Of a DNA stretch of 64,000 bases, positions 1-8,480 are shown in pieces. A program made the translations under genes and the position numbers. Below the pieces are notes generated by a model. The model had not been told where the DNA came from, did no database searches, and saw only the letters and a program-made list of their open reading frames with translations. Origin of the DNA: Rummeliibacillus sp044763875 (GTDB taxonomy: Bacteria > Bacillota > Bacilli > Bacillales_A > Planococcaceae); assembly GCF_044763875.1 (NCBI RefSeq), contig NZ_JBIWGZ010000003.1:310001-374000 (forward strand), in the 5' to 3' direction. Numbering within the stretch: the first letter of the stretch is position 1; every line of letters begins with the position of its first letter.

Positions 1-1213
1 TAATTTTCTGGATGACTCCACCTGTAGTATATGTTAGTACACTTCGTTTATAGAATGACAATGTAACAAAGAATGCTAACACAACAGTAATGATTAATAC
101 AATAAGTGCAATTAGAGGTTCGAATGATGATAAATCTGTTGCACCCATTCTAAGCGGCATTACCATAACAGTTGTAAATGGGATGAATGAGAATACTTTG
201 ATTAATAATGTATCAGGACTATATAAACCTGACATTAAGACATAGAAACCAGTCACTCCTATTAGCATGACTGGCATCATCGCTTGCCCTGCTTCCTCTA
301 CTTTTGATACTAATGAACCGAATAATGCGCCCATCACCAAGAATAAGAAAATAGATAACAATAAGTAGGATAGTGTATAAAGGACATAGCTCATGGATAA
401 ATGATCGACGACATCAGTTACGCTTCTCCATTTTGAGCCACCATCTATTGTTAAAAATAATACAATTTGTACCACCAATAATATACCAATCTGTGTTAAT
501 GCCAATAAATAGGTCCCAGTTAATTTCGCTAAAAAGTGTGTTGAAGGTTTTACACTTGCCAATAACACCTCTAACACGCGAGAGCCCTTCTCAGAAGCTA
601 CATCAGTCGTAATCATAGACAAAAAAGAAATAACAATCGAATAAACCAATGATCCTACTAAAATAGAAGCGCCAATTCCCGCTGCTTTTTCATCTTCACT
701 CTTCCCGTCTTTTGTTTGCTCGTTTAAATTTTTCATATTAATTGGAGTTTGAGATTCAACAATTTGAGCTGCCTGTTCTGCAGATAAATTTAATTGTTGA
801 ACTGCATAGATTTTCCCAGCATATTGGATTAAGGATGATAGTTTTGTCTGATCATTAAATTCAAGAGGTTTATATGTAGCAATCTCCGCTCCAAATTTGC
901 CATTCGTTTCTTTTAGGACAACTACTGCATCTAGTTTTTCATCTTTTACTTTTTGCTCTATTTTTTTCTGATTATCTGTAGAAAATGAAAACTTCATATC
1001 GCTATCTGATTGGAATACCTCTTTAAAATCTTGTTTAGTGTCATTAATCAAAGCAACCTTTAGTGGCTCTTCAGAGAATAATGCCGCTTTAATATCTGAC
1101 CAAAACATCACTACACTAATAATTACTACATAAAGAACAATTGAAAATATAAATGATTTTGTTTTAATCTTCTGCCTATAAAGTTGTGTTGCTAATATCC
1201 AGAATTTAGACAT
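1..1213 (-). CDS. ABC-2 type transporter permease (NatB/YhaP-like), 3' end outside window
   Basis: Membrane subunit of an ABC exporter. The reading frame starts at an ATG whose first bases overlap the last 8 bases of the upstream ATPase gene (shared ATGTCTAA), so the two are translationally coupled. About 404 codons are visible and the frame is open at the window edge. A first membrane segment near residue 20 is followed by a long extracytoplasmic domain of roughly 150 residues and then several hydrophobic segments. A conserved stretch (TTDVASEKGSRVLEVLLAS) is typical of the NatB/YhaP branch of ABC-2 permeases. The length resembles B. subtilis YhaP (about 419 residues, from memory), so only a short tail should be missing. 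The substrate is not evident; NatAB-type systems export Na+ or other toxic compounds. Confidence 0.85.
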   Translation of the reverse strand, partial: MSKFWILATQLYRQKIKTKSFIFSIVLYVVIISVVMFWSDIKAALFSEEPLKVALINDTKQDFKEVFQSDSDMKFSFSTDNQKKIEQKVKDEKLDAVVVLKETNGKFGAEIATYKPLEFNDQTKLSSLIQYAGKIYAVQQLNLSAEQAAQIVESQTPINMKNLNEQTKDGKSEDEKAAGIGASILVGSLVYSIVISFLSMITTDVASEKGSRVLEVLLASVKPSTHFLAKLTGTYLLALTQIGILLVVQIVLFLTIDGGSKWRSVTDVVDHLSMSYVLYTLSYLLLSIFLFLVMGALFGSLVSKVEEAGQAMMPVMLIGVTGFYVLMSGLYSPDTLLIKVFSFIPFTTVMVMPLRMGATDLSSFEPLIALIVLIITVVLAFFVTLSFYKRSVLTYTTGGVIQKI

Positions 1214-2105
1214 GCTCGCCACCTACCAAATCTTTGAAGATTTCATCAAGTGATAAATAATCCATACTGAATTTTTCCATATACTTTCCTTTTCCAAGTA
1301 TCTCATGAAGCTGTTCGCCATAAGATTCATTTTCTAATAATAAGGTGTAGCCATCCTTCGTTATCTTAACGCTTTTTACACCAGGTAATTCGCTTAATTG
1401 TGATTCGTTTAATTCAGTCCGGATGCTTAATTTTATTTTTCCGTATTGTTCCTTCAAATCTATCAAACTACCTGTAAACAGAGAGACACCTCTTTTTAAT
1501 ATACAAAGATGATCACATAGTTCTTCTACATTATCCATTTGATGACTTGAAAATAAAATCGTTGTTCCTTTTTCTCGTAAATACAAAATTGCTTGCATTA
1601 ATAATTCTCGATTGACAGGATCAAGACCACTGAATGGTTCATCTAATATTAGAAATTCTGGTTGATGAATAAAACTTGCAATTAATTGAACTTTTTGCTG
1701 ATTCCCTTTTGATAGTGTCTCTGCCTTGGATTTCCGCTTATCTTCCAATTCAAATCGCTTAATCCAATAGTCAACCTCATTTTTTAAATCTTTTTTCGTC
1801 CATCCTCGAAGAACTCCAAAGAAATACAATTGATCTTCAACTGTCATGGTAGGAAAAATCCCTCTCTCCTCAGGTAAATAACCAAGCACATCTCTATTTA
1901 CATTATGCATGGACTCACCATTCCAAGAAATATCCCCTTCTGTTGATTCCTGCAAATCAAGAATCATTCGGAATGTTGTTGTTTTACCAGCTCCGTTTTG
2001 ACCGATAAGACCAAATATTTCTCCTTTTTCAATCGTAAAAGAAAGCTGATTGACTGCTGTGAAATCATGATACCTTTTTGTTACTTGATCAATCACTAAT
2101 GCCAT
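1206..2105 (-). CDS. ABC transporter ATP-binding protein (NatA/YhaQ-like)
   Basis: Nucleotide-binding subunit that drives the permease encoded next to it. The Walker A motif (GQNGAGKTTT), the signature LSKGNQQK and the Walker B motif with its glutamate (FLILDEPFSGLDP) are all intact, as is the switch histidine (FSSHQMD). The C-terminal 90 residues match the accessory domain of the YhaQ/NatA group. I chose the internal ATG at 2105 rather than an upstream in-frame start because AAAGGAG lies about 7 bases before it. The gene overlaps the permease start by 8 bases. It probably exports a small compound; the substrate is unknown. Confidence 0.9.
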   Translation of the reverse strand: MALVIDQVTKRYHDFTAVNQLSFTIEKGEIFGLIGQNGAGKTTTFRMILDLQESTEGDISWNGESMHNVNRDVLGYLPEERGIFPTMTVEDQLYFFGVLRGWTKKDLKNEVDYWIKRFELEDKRKSKAETLSKGNQQKVQLIASFIHQPEFLILDEPFSGLDPVNRELLMQAILYLREKGTTILFSSHQMDNVEELCDHLCILKRGVSLFTGSLIDLKEQYGKIKLSIRTELNESQLSELPGVKSVKITKDGYTLLLENESYGEQLHEILGKGKYMEKFSMDYLSLDEIFKDLVGGEHV

Positions 2106-2206
2106 AACTCTACTCCTTTTATGCAAAAATTTCTGAACATAATACATATACGTTCCAAACTTCCAAATGTATTCATTTTTATTAAAATTTATTAATTTAA
2201 ATAATG

Positions 2207-2249
2207 AAAAAAGCCGTATTCACACATTTTCGTGTAAATACGACTTTTT
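2207..2249 (-). terminator. Intrinsic terminator after tcdA
   Basis: An inverted repeat (GTCGTATTTACAC ... GTGTGAATACGGC on the minus strand) is followed by a run of T residues just beyond the tcdA stop. The poly-A on the other side would let it act in both directions. It separates tcdA from the ABC exporter genes. Confidence 0.8.
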
Positions 2250-2262
2250 ATTGATATTAACA

Positions 2263-3024
2263 TTAACCTTGAACTCGGTTAATCTTAATATCCTTCAAAA
2301 TTTCACGTACAACCCAGCTTGCAGCGATTAAGCCTGCTGTAGATGGCGCAAAAGCATTTGAGGATGGTGGCATTTTTGCTTTTCGGATAGCAGCATCTGG
2401 TTTGCCGACTGTTTCTGCAACATCTGGACGAATAACGATTGGGCTTTCATCAGAGAAGATAACTGGAATTCCTTTTTTAATGCCTTGCTTGCGCAGTTTC
2501 AAGCGAATGACTTTTGCAAGTGGATCTGTATGCGTTTTAGAGATATCTGCAATTTGGAAACGTGTTGGATCCATTTTATTGGCAGCACCCATACTAGAAA
2601 TAATTTTAATATTACGTTTTAAACATTCTTTCATAATGTGAATTTTATATATCACTGTATCGGATGCATCGATTACATAGTCTGGTTCATAGCTGAAGAA
2701 TTTTTCGTAGGTTTCTTCTGTATAGAACATATGCAAATCAATGACTTCGCATTCTGGGTTAATATCTGCAATACGTTCTTTCATTACAGCTGATTTAGAC
2801 TTGCCAATTGTAGATAGATAAGCGACTAGTTGGCGATTAATATTGGTAATATCTACATCATCTTTATCAACTAAAATAATTCGACCAACGCCACTTCTTG
2901 CACAAGCTTCTGCTGCAAAAGATCCAACGCCACCGACACCTAAAATAGCGACTGTAGTATTTTTAAGTTTATCTAAACCTTCTTGTCCTATTGCAAGTTC
3001 ATTTCTTGAAAATTGATGTAACAT
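2263..3024 (-). CDS. tcdA: tRNA threonylcarbamoyladenosine dehydratase (TcdA/YrvM, ThiF/E1 family)
   Basis: ATP-dependent dehydratase that cyclises t6A37 of ANN-decoding tRNAs to ct6A. The N-terminal Rossmann motif (GVGGVGSFAAEACARSG) and the following acidic and RQL elements (LVDKDDVDITNINRQL) are the ThiF/UBA-family nucleotide site, and the family ending (PSTAGLIAASWVVREIL) is present. The ATG at 3024 is preceded by GGAGAGGG at a good distance, so an in-frame upstream codon is not used. In B. subtilis yrvM lies next to the 6S RNA and aspS; here about 15 kb of amino-sugar genes lie between them. It is probably monocistronic, with a terminator downstream. Confidence 0.93.
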   Translation of the reverse strand: MLHQFSRNELAIGQEGLDKLKNTTVAILGVGGVGSFAAEACARSGVGRIILVDKDDVDITNINRQLVAYLSTIGKSKSAVMKERIADINPECEVIDLHMFYTEETYEKFFSYEPDYVIDASDTVIYKIHIMKECLKRNIKIISSMGAANKMDPTRFQIADISKTHTDPLAKVIRLKLRKQGIKKGIPVIFSDESPIVIRPDVAETVGKPDAAIRKAKMPPSSNAFAPSTAGLIAASWVVREILKDIKINRVQG

Positions 3025-3185
3025 GAAAACCCTCTCCATCTATAAAAATTTCATTTCTTTAGTAAACCAAGTCAATTACTTTGATAATTATCTAAAACAA
3101 TTATTAATTATAGCATGAATTACTTTCTGTGAGAATTATATCGAAAAAATTGAGGATGCTTTTTTGAATCAAGCTTTAATAACTT

Positions 3186-3223
3186 AAAAAGCCGATACAA
3201 CCTATTTAATAGGATTGCATCGA
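3186..3223 (-). terminator. Intrinsic terminator after murR
   Basis: On the minus strand GTCGATGCAATCCTATT pairs imperfectly with AATAGGTTGTATCGGC and is followed by TTTTTAAG. It closes the mupG-murQ-murP-murR operon. The rest of the 260-base gap between murR and tcdA is AT-rich and shows no gene. Confidence 0.75.
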
Positions 3224-3286
3224 CAATATATTCTATTCACTTTTTGAACACTTCTCAAAGAATTAATGTATAAAGTGTTACATTCG

Positions 3287-4132
3287 TCAAAAATATTCCC
3301 TTACCACACGGTGCGAAGTGGCAAGTTTATCAATATTTTCGTCAAAATCTAACGCTACGTAAGTGTAATATAAAATATTTAAAGCATAGAGTTGTGCAAT
3401 TAGAGATGTCGTAGCTGCACTACGAATTGTCTTATTTTCTTCGTTAGCATCATGAATTAGTGTAATAGTACTTAATTTTACTAATGTGCTATTAGCATTA
3501 TGTGTCATGACAATTCTTGAGACATTTAACTCTTTTGCAATCTTCGCTAGCTTAATACTCTCTTGCTTCTCTCCTGAGTTTGATATCAATACTAAAACAG
3601 AATTTTCATGTTGTGCTGACAGCGAAGCAGTAATTAGATGATGATCTAGAGTATGGATAACCGATTTTCCCACTCGCATAAACTTTTGAGCCATATCCTC
3701 TGCAACTACATTTGAAGCACCCATACCATAAATAAATATTCGATCAGATTGTTTTAACATTTGCGCTGCTTTCTGAATGCTGTTATCTAAAAGCTTTTGA
3801 TTTGTTTGTTCAATCGTATGTTGAATACGAAGAGACAGCTTATCTTTTACTTGTTTTGTCGAATCACTTGGATTAATCTCTTGGTACAATTTTTTATCAA
3901 TCATTGATTCCGCTGATAATTTTAACTTAAACGAAGTAAAACCCTTATTGCTTACTGATTGGCAAAATCGAATGACTGTAGCTGGACTAACGCCTGCTTT
4001 TGTAGCTACTTCTTCTGTACTCATAGTAATTACATGAGTTGCATGCTCTAAAATAAATGCCCCTACTTTTCTTTCAGCAGATGATAAGGACGCTAATTTA
4101 TTTTGAATGGAAAATAATAGATGATTTTTCAT
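3287..4132 (-). CDS. murR: MurR/RpiR-family regulator of MurNAc catabolism
   Basis: Sugar-phosphate-sensing transcription factor. Residues 1-80 form the HTH_6 domain (GAFILEHATHVITMSTEEVA, then AGVSPATVIRFCQS as the recognition helix). Residues from about 120 to 260 form a SIS domain (FIYGMGASNVVAEDMAQK; LVLISNSGEKQES) that would bind MurNAc-6-P or a related ligand. It is the last gene of a mupG-murQ-murP-murR array, the same order as I recall in Staphylococcus aureus. The family usually represses its own catabolic operon, and candidate palindromes lie over the mupG promoter. A gap of about 150 bases separates it from murP, so it may also have its own promoter. Confidence 0.88.
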   Translation of the reverse strand: MKNHLLFSIQNKLASLSSAERKVGAFILEHATHVITMSTEEVATKAGVSPATVIRFCQSVSNKGFTSFKLKLSAESMIDKKLYQEINPSDSTKQVKDKLSLRIQHTIEQTNQKLLDNSIQKAAQMLKQSDRIFIYGMGASNVVAEDMAQKFMRVGKSVIHTLDHHLITASLSAQHENSVLVLISNSGEKQESIKLAKIAKELNVSRIVMTHNANSTLVKLSTITLIHDANEENKTIRSAATTSLIAQLYALNILYYTYVALDFDENIDKLATSHRVVREYF

Positions 4133-4286
4133 AATACATTCCCTGCTTTATAGGATAAAGTGAAATATGTGGCTTGTGTTATCACTTATTGTAAATTGAA
4201 ACAGCTCGACTTCTACTTAGAATTCAACTTTATCAACCAAATATTTTTCTAGAAAAGATCCTTTTTTTGTTAAAGAGTGATAAATT

Positions 4287-5756
4287 TTATTGTTCCTCAT
4301 TTTCATTTTGATGGATAGCATCTTTTGGAACGCCGAAGAAATAGGTAGCAACAAAACCACCCGCATACGCTGAAAGTAATCCCAAAATATAACCAAGAAT
4401 ATGACCATTCGCAATTAGTGGAATTAATGAGATACCACTTGGACCGATTGCAATTGAACCAATACCCCCTATCCCTGCTATTACTGCACCACCAATTCCT
4501 CCACCAATACAAGCAGTAATGAATGGACGACCTAATGGAAGTGTTACCCCGTAAATAAGCGGTTCACCAATTCCTAGAATCCCTACAGGAAGTGCACCCT
4601 TGATTAAGTTAGTAATTTTTTTGTTTTTACGGCATCTTACCCATAATGCGATTGCAGCACCTACTTGACCTGCACCTGCCATCGCTAATACTGGTAATAA
4701 TAATGTCACACCTGAGCTATTTATCATTTCAATATGGAGTGGCGTTAATATTTGATGCAATCCAAACATGACCATTGGAAGGAAAGTGGCTCCAAGCACA
4801 AATCCTGAGAATGCACCGCCCACATCTAATATCCAGTTTACTGCTCCAACCAAACTTGCGGAGATTACACCTGCAACAGGCATGACGATAAAGATTGTGA
4901 TTAATCCTACAATCAGTAATGTAATTGTAGGCGTTACTATAATATCCACTGCATCTGGTACAAATTTACGAACATTTTTTTCAACAATAGATAAGATCCA
5001 TACAGCGAAAATAACCCCTAAAATACCACCTTGCCCAGCAGATAAAGCGCTTCCATTGAAGATATTGGTTAATGGAACTTCAGGATTCATTCCTGTTAAT
5101 AAGGTTGTTGCCCCGACAACCCCGCCTAATCCAGGAGTTGCTCCGAATTCGTTGGCACTATTAATACCAACATAAATTACTAGATATGCAAATACGCCAT
5201 TTTTGATAATATTTAAGATCGTAATAATTTGTGACCAGTTATCACCAATTTGCCCTGCCACGAGCATATTAGATAAAATAGCAGCTATACCGCCTAATAG
5301 ACCCGCACCTACAAAAGCAGGAATTAATGGGACGAAGATATTAGAGATTGACTTTAATATTCTCTTAAATTTTGTATTTTTTTGTTTTGATTTATGAGCT
5401 GCCTTAACCTCTGCTGCCTTCGCTTCGACACGTTGGCGATCAGTCAAGTTTTCTATATTATTTGAAGTACTAAACATATCTGGAAATGGTTCTCCTAGCT
5501 TCACCCCTGCCATTGCTACCATCTCGTTTGCTACCTTATTAACTGTACCTGGGCCAACTACTACTTGTAGCGTTTCGTCTTCCACAATACCTAAAACACC
5601 TTGAACATTTTTTAAACTCGCTACATTTACTTTTGCTTCATCTTTAATCGTCATACGAACTCGAGTCATACAGTGAATAATTTTAGATACATTCCCCATA
5701 CCACCGACTTGATCGTATATTTCTCTAGCCATCCGTTGCTCTTTTGATTCAGCCAT
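4287..5756 (-). CDS. murP: PTS transporter EIIBC for MurNAc / MurNAc-GlcNAc (MurP)
   Basis: Membrane permease and phosphotransferase that imports N-acetylmuramic acid or the disaccharide MurNAc-GlcNAc as the 6-phosphate. The N-terminal EIIB domain (residues 1-90) has its phosphorylated cysteine in the motif HCMTRVRMTI. A charged linker of about 40 residues follows, then a hydrophobic EIIC domain to the C-terminus. There is no EIIA domain, so the phosphate must come from another protein, plausibly the EIIA domain of NagP encoded nearby. A TTG two codons upstream is open, but AAAGGGGG sits 7 bases before the ATG at 5756, which I take as the start. It lies 13 bases after murQ. Confidence 0.9.
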   Translation of the reverse strand: MAESKEQRMAREIYDQVGGMGNVSKIIHCMTRVRMTIKDEAKVNVASLKNVQGVLGIVEDETLQVVVGPGTVNKVANEMVAMAGVKLGEPFPDMFSTSNNIENLTDRQRVEAKAAEVKAAHKSKQKNTKFKRILKSISNIFVPLIPAFVGAGLLGGIAAILSNMLVAGQIGDNWSQIITILNIIKNGVFAYLVIYVGINSANEFGATPGLGGVVGATTLLTGMNPEVPLTNIFNGSALSAGQGGILGVIFAVWILSIVEKNVRKFVPDAVDIIVTPTITLLIVGLITIFIVMPVAGVISASLVGAVNWILDVGGAFSGFVLGATFLPMVMFGLHQILTPLHIEMINSSGVTLLLPVLAMAGAGQVGAAIALWVRCRKNKKITNLIKGALPVGILGIGEPLIYGVTLPLGRPFITACIGGGIGGAVIAGIGGIGSIAIGPSGISLIPLIANGHILGYILGLLSAYAGGFVATYFFGVPKDAIHQNENEEQ

Positions 5757-5769
5757 GTCCAATCCCCCT

Positions 5770-6657
5770 TTAAAGTGTTTTTCTTACAAAACCTTTCGCT
5801 TGTTTCAAACGATCTTTTGCTTCATCCATCCCCAAATTCGTTAACAACATTACAATTGCCAGCTTGACATCCCGATTTGCATTTTCGAAACTTCCACTTG
5901 CCTCTTCATACGTACAATCCGTTGCTTGCATAATAATACGTTTTGAACGTTCTACTAATTTTTCGTTTGTTGGTTGTACATCTACCATTAAGTTTTTGTA
6001 TATTTTCCCTATGCCTATCATGGATACTGTAGACAACATATTCAGTACCAATTTTTGTGCGGTTCCTGATTTTAATCGAGTTGAACCAGTTAATATTTCC
6101 GGTCCTACTTCTATTTCAATTGAAATTGTAGCGTATGTACTGATTATTGCATTCTTATTACAAGAAATACTTGCAGTTGTTGCTCCTATCTCTTTTGCAT
6201 ATTTCAAGCCACCAACAACATAGGGCGTACGCCCACTTGCTGTAATTCCAATGACTATATCCTTGTTTGTAAGTTTTAAATCTTTAAGATCACTATTTGC
6301 TAATTCTTCAGAATCCTCTGCCCCTTCTACAGCAGCCGTCATTGCAGACATACCTCCAGCGATTAGACCTACTACTTTTTCAGAGGATGTTCCAAAAGTT
6401 GGTACACATTCTGCAGCATCTAAAATACCAAGTCGACCACTCGTCCCTGCCCCTATATAAATGAGTCGTCCTCCATTTTGAAAGGCTGTAGTAATGGCAT
6501 CGGCTACTTTTTTGATCTGTGGTATTTCTTTTTCAACACATTTGGGAACTGTTTGATCTTCATAGTTCATTAAAACGAGAATTTCTTCCATACTCATTTC
6601 ATCCAGATGCATAGTTTTTTCATTTCTCTTCTCTGTCGTTAGCTTATCTAAATTCAT
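5770..6657 (-). CDS. murQ: N-acetylmuramic acid 6-phosphate etherase
   Basis: Cleaves the D-lactyl ether of MurNAc-6-P to give GlcNAc-6-P and D-lactate in the cytoplasm. The SIS-domain signature GAGTSGRLGILDAAECVPTF, which includes the catalytic glutamate region, is present, as is the second SIS element (DIVIGITASGRTPYVVGGLKYA). The length of 295 residues is normal. Its ATG overlaps the mupG stop by 4 bases (ATGA), which indicates tight coupling. Its product is the substrate of NagA, encoded about 8 kb away in the same island. Confidence 0.96.
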   Translation of the reverse strand: MNLDKLTTEKRNEKTMHLDEMSMEEILVLMNYEDQTVPKCVEKEIPQIKKVADAITTAFQNGGRLIYIGAGTSGRLGILDAAECVPTFGTSSEKVVGLIAGGMSAMTAAVEGAEDSEELANSDLKDLKLTNKDIVIGITASGRTPYVVGGLKYAKEIGATTASISCNKNAIISTYATISIEIEVGPEILTGSTRLKSGTAQKLVLNMLSTVSMIGIGKIYKNLMVDVQPTNEKLVERSKRIIMQATDCTYEEASGSFENANRDVKLAIVMLLTNLGMDEAKDRLKQAKGFVRKTL

Positions 6658-7712
6658 CCATTCACCTCTTTAATCATTACTTTCTGCCCTGCACCAATCA
6701 ATAGCAATAAATCCAAATCTTCTTTCCGAATATCTCCAATTACATTTACTCTGTTATCGCTAGGGAGGTCACTTCTTGTAATTTGAATTTCTCCCATATA
6801 GCGACCATAATTGAAATTATCAATGGTGATTGAACCTTTTCCACGCTCAACTGTATTTTGCGGTTTAATCATTCCCGTTACTAAAGATCTTGCTTCCTCA
6901 AAACGAACTACATCTCTTGCTCCATCAAATCGATTATGAAAAGATTTTGTGATGTAGTCGGGTGCATGATCAAACAAAGTACCATATAGTAAGAAAAATC
7001 TCCCCTTCAAAAAAGCTTTATACTGGTTCATGGTTTCTTTACCAATTCGTGGATCACCAATAAAAACTTTGTCAGTTGACGTGTCATTTAGTAATTCTAT
7101 TGCCGAGCTTAAAGAATGACGTCCTCTATGCTTCTCAAGGGTAGGTAAACCGGTGAATATTGGGCCACGGAGTTGTTTATCTCCAGGAACAAACGCCATA
7201 GTGGTAAATCCCCACTTCTTTAGCGCACTGTTTTTTCCTTCCAAAAATTGCTTACTTAGACCTGTTTCATTTCTTGGATAATAATTATGCCACGCTTCAA
7301 TTTTTTCAAAGTTTGCATCATATTGTTTTAATACTTCAACATTATCCGCAATGATTGTGCTTGCATTTAGCGCAACAAACATTTTTTTAGACAATGCGGC
7401 AATTTCCTCCATCGTAAAACCGTAATCAAAACGAATTCCTGTAATACCCATCTCCTGAATTTCTTCTGCATTTTCTAAAGTCAGACCGATTGCTTCAAGC
7501 GCTGATGGAGAAATATCCACCGTCAGCCTCAAATCAGTGTTCTTACACAAATTGCCCAAAGTACTTAAACGACCTTTATAAAGTGATGCATCGTATTCTG
7601 GTATATGCAATGAGGTAAACACTTCTTCAAATCCTATTTCCTTCATATCACGAATATAATAGTAATCACTTTCTGTTAAATCCTTGTTTAAATACATCGA
7701 AAACCCAAACAA
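6654..7712 (-). CDS. mupG: 6-phospho-N-acetylmuramidase, DUF871 family (MupG)
   Basis: Glycosidase that splits MurNAc-6P-GlcNAc into MurNAc-6-P and GlcNAc after PTS uptake, as described for S. aureus MupG. The protein has the typical N-terminus GFSMYL followed by a TIM-barrel and a small C-terminal domain (352 residues). The gene starts with TTG behind GGGGTGG; this start gives the family-like MFGFSMYL beginning, while the first ATG would delete it. It is the first gene of the operon and overlaps murQ by 4 bases. Free GlcNAc released here would need a kinase, and none is encoded in the window. Confidence 0.9.
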   Translation of the reverse strand: MFGFSMYLNKDLTESDYYYIRDMKEIGFEEVFTSLHIPEYDASLYKGRLSTLGNLCKNTDLRLTVDISPSALEAIGLTLENAEEIQEMGITGIRFDYGFTMEEIAALSKKMFVALNASTIIADNVEVLKQYDANFEKIEAWHNYYPRNETGLSKQFLEGKNSALKKWGFTTMAFVPGDKQLRGPIFTGLPTLEKHRGRHSLSSAIELLNDTSTDKVFIGDPRIGKETMNQYKAFLKGRFFLLYGTLFDHAPDYITKSFHNRFDGARDVVRFEEARSLVTGMIKPQNTVERGKGSITIDNFNYGRYMGEIQITRSDLPSDNRVNVIGDIRKEDLDLLLLIGAGQKVMIKEVNG

Positions 7713-7764
7713 ATTACCACCCCATTTATAAGCAAAATCAATTTTCTAATTCTTTCACGCTGAT

Positions 7765-7793
7765 ATTACATTTAATATGAAATAGCATTTCAA
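7765..7793 (-). promoter_or_regulatory. Likely promoter of mupG-murQPR
   Basis: On the minus strand TTGAAA and TGTAAT are separated by 17 bases, about 50 bases upstream of the mupG start. This fits a SigA promoter with one poor position in the -10 box. A palindrome overlaps the -35 region (see the operator entry). Confidence 0.5.
7778..7792. promoter_or_regulatory. Candidate MurR operator
   Basis: TGAAATAGCATTTCA is a perfect inverted repeat with a 3-base spacer. It covers the -35 element of the proposed mupG promoter. A weaker copy (TGAAATGATATTCCG) lies at 7821-7835. MurR/RpiR regulators bind such palindromes, but the assignment is inference from position. Confidence 0.45.
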
Positions 7794-7984
7794 CATATGA
7801 ATTTATATTTACATAATTAATGAAATGATATTCCGTATGAATCAATATGAAAATAGACTTCGAAATTCAGATAATACATATCTTGAAATCCTTTTCTTAT
7901 TGGTCAATTTCAAAATACTTTTCTAATTAAAAATACGAATAGTTTCTAATAAACAAAACAATAATTCGGATAATATTTCATATC

Positions 7985-8300
7985 AGTATTTACTTAGTAT
8001 TGCCGCTCCAGATGGCGCTTTCGTGCTAAGCGATTGTTGAGCCTCCTCGGAAGCCTTTGCTCCTGCATCGCTACGCTAGCTTCGTCGCAGAAAATTCTTT
8101 TTGCTTTTGCAGTGCAAAAAGAATTTTCACTGCGGGGTCTCACCTGTCTCGCTTTCCCGCAGGACTATGAATGGACCTCTCTGAATCAACATCGCACGAA
8201 GGAAATGCGAATGCATTTTCGAGGACTCGCCATCTTCCGCTTCATAGACAATATTCTAATAGATATGGCATATAACAATGGGCAATTTAATGTTCGTGTT
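7985..8300. repeat. Intergenic structured repeat (Bacillales-type GC-richer element)
   Basis: This stretch in the 770-base gap between mupG and the S9 peptidase is clearly richer in GC than its surroundings. It has the phrases gcctcctcggaagc and ggggtctcacctgtctcgc, which I recall from dispersed intergenic repeats of Bacillaceae and Planococcaceae. Its centre is a strong hairpin: GCAGAAAATTCTTTTTGC pairs with the complementary arm ending at 8133. An open frame of 96 codons runs through it, but it has no ribosome binding site and no recognisable product. Short edge motifs (catataacaat, atttcat.tcag) recur near 37.9 kb. Confidence 0.55.
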
Positions 8301-8376
8301 TTTTATCAAATTTTTGAATTATGAATTTGACTTTATATAAAGAGAAATAATGATGTTTAATTTTAAATCTATAAAT

Positions 8377-8413
8377 ACAAACCTCCTACCAATTCAATTG
8401 ATAGGAGGTTTGT
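8377..8413 (-). terminator. Terminator hairpin after the S9 peptidase gene
   Basis: A near-perfect inverted repeat (ACAAACCTCCTA ... TAGGAGGTTTGT) lies about 70 bases beyond the S9 peptidase stop and is followed on the minus strand by a T-rich stretch (ATTTATAGATTT). Confidence 0.65.
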
Positions 8414-8480
8414 AAAGCTACTTAATATTCATCTTTTTCTTCAGTACTTTCAATTTTGTAAATAGTAATAATGTTTAATC

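Noticed and set aside
8034..8324. 96-codon open frame on the plus strand
   Set aside because: It lies inside a GC-richer intergenic repeat, has no ribosome binding site and its product has no family features.
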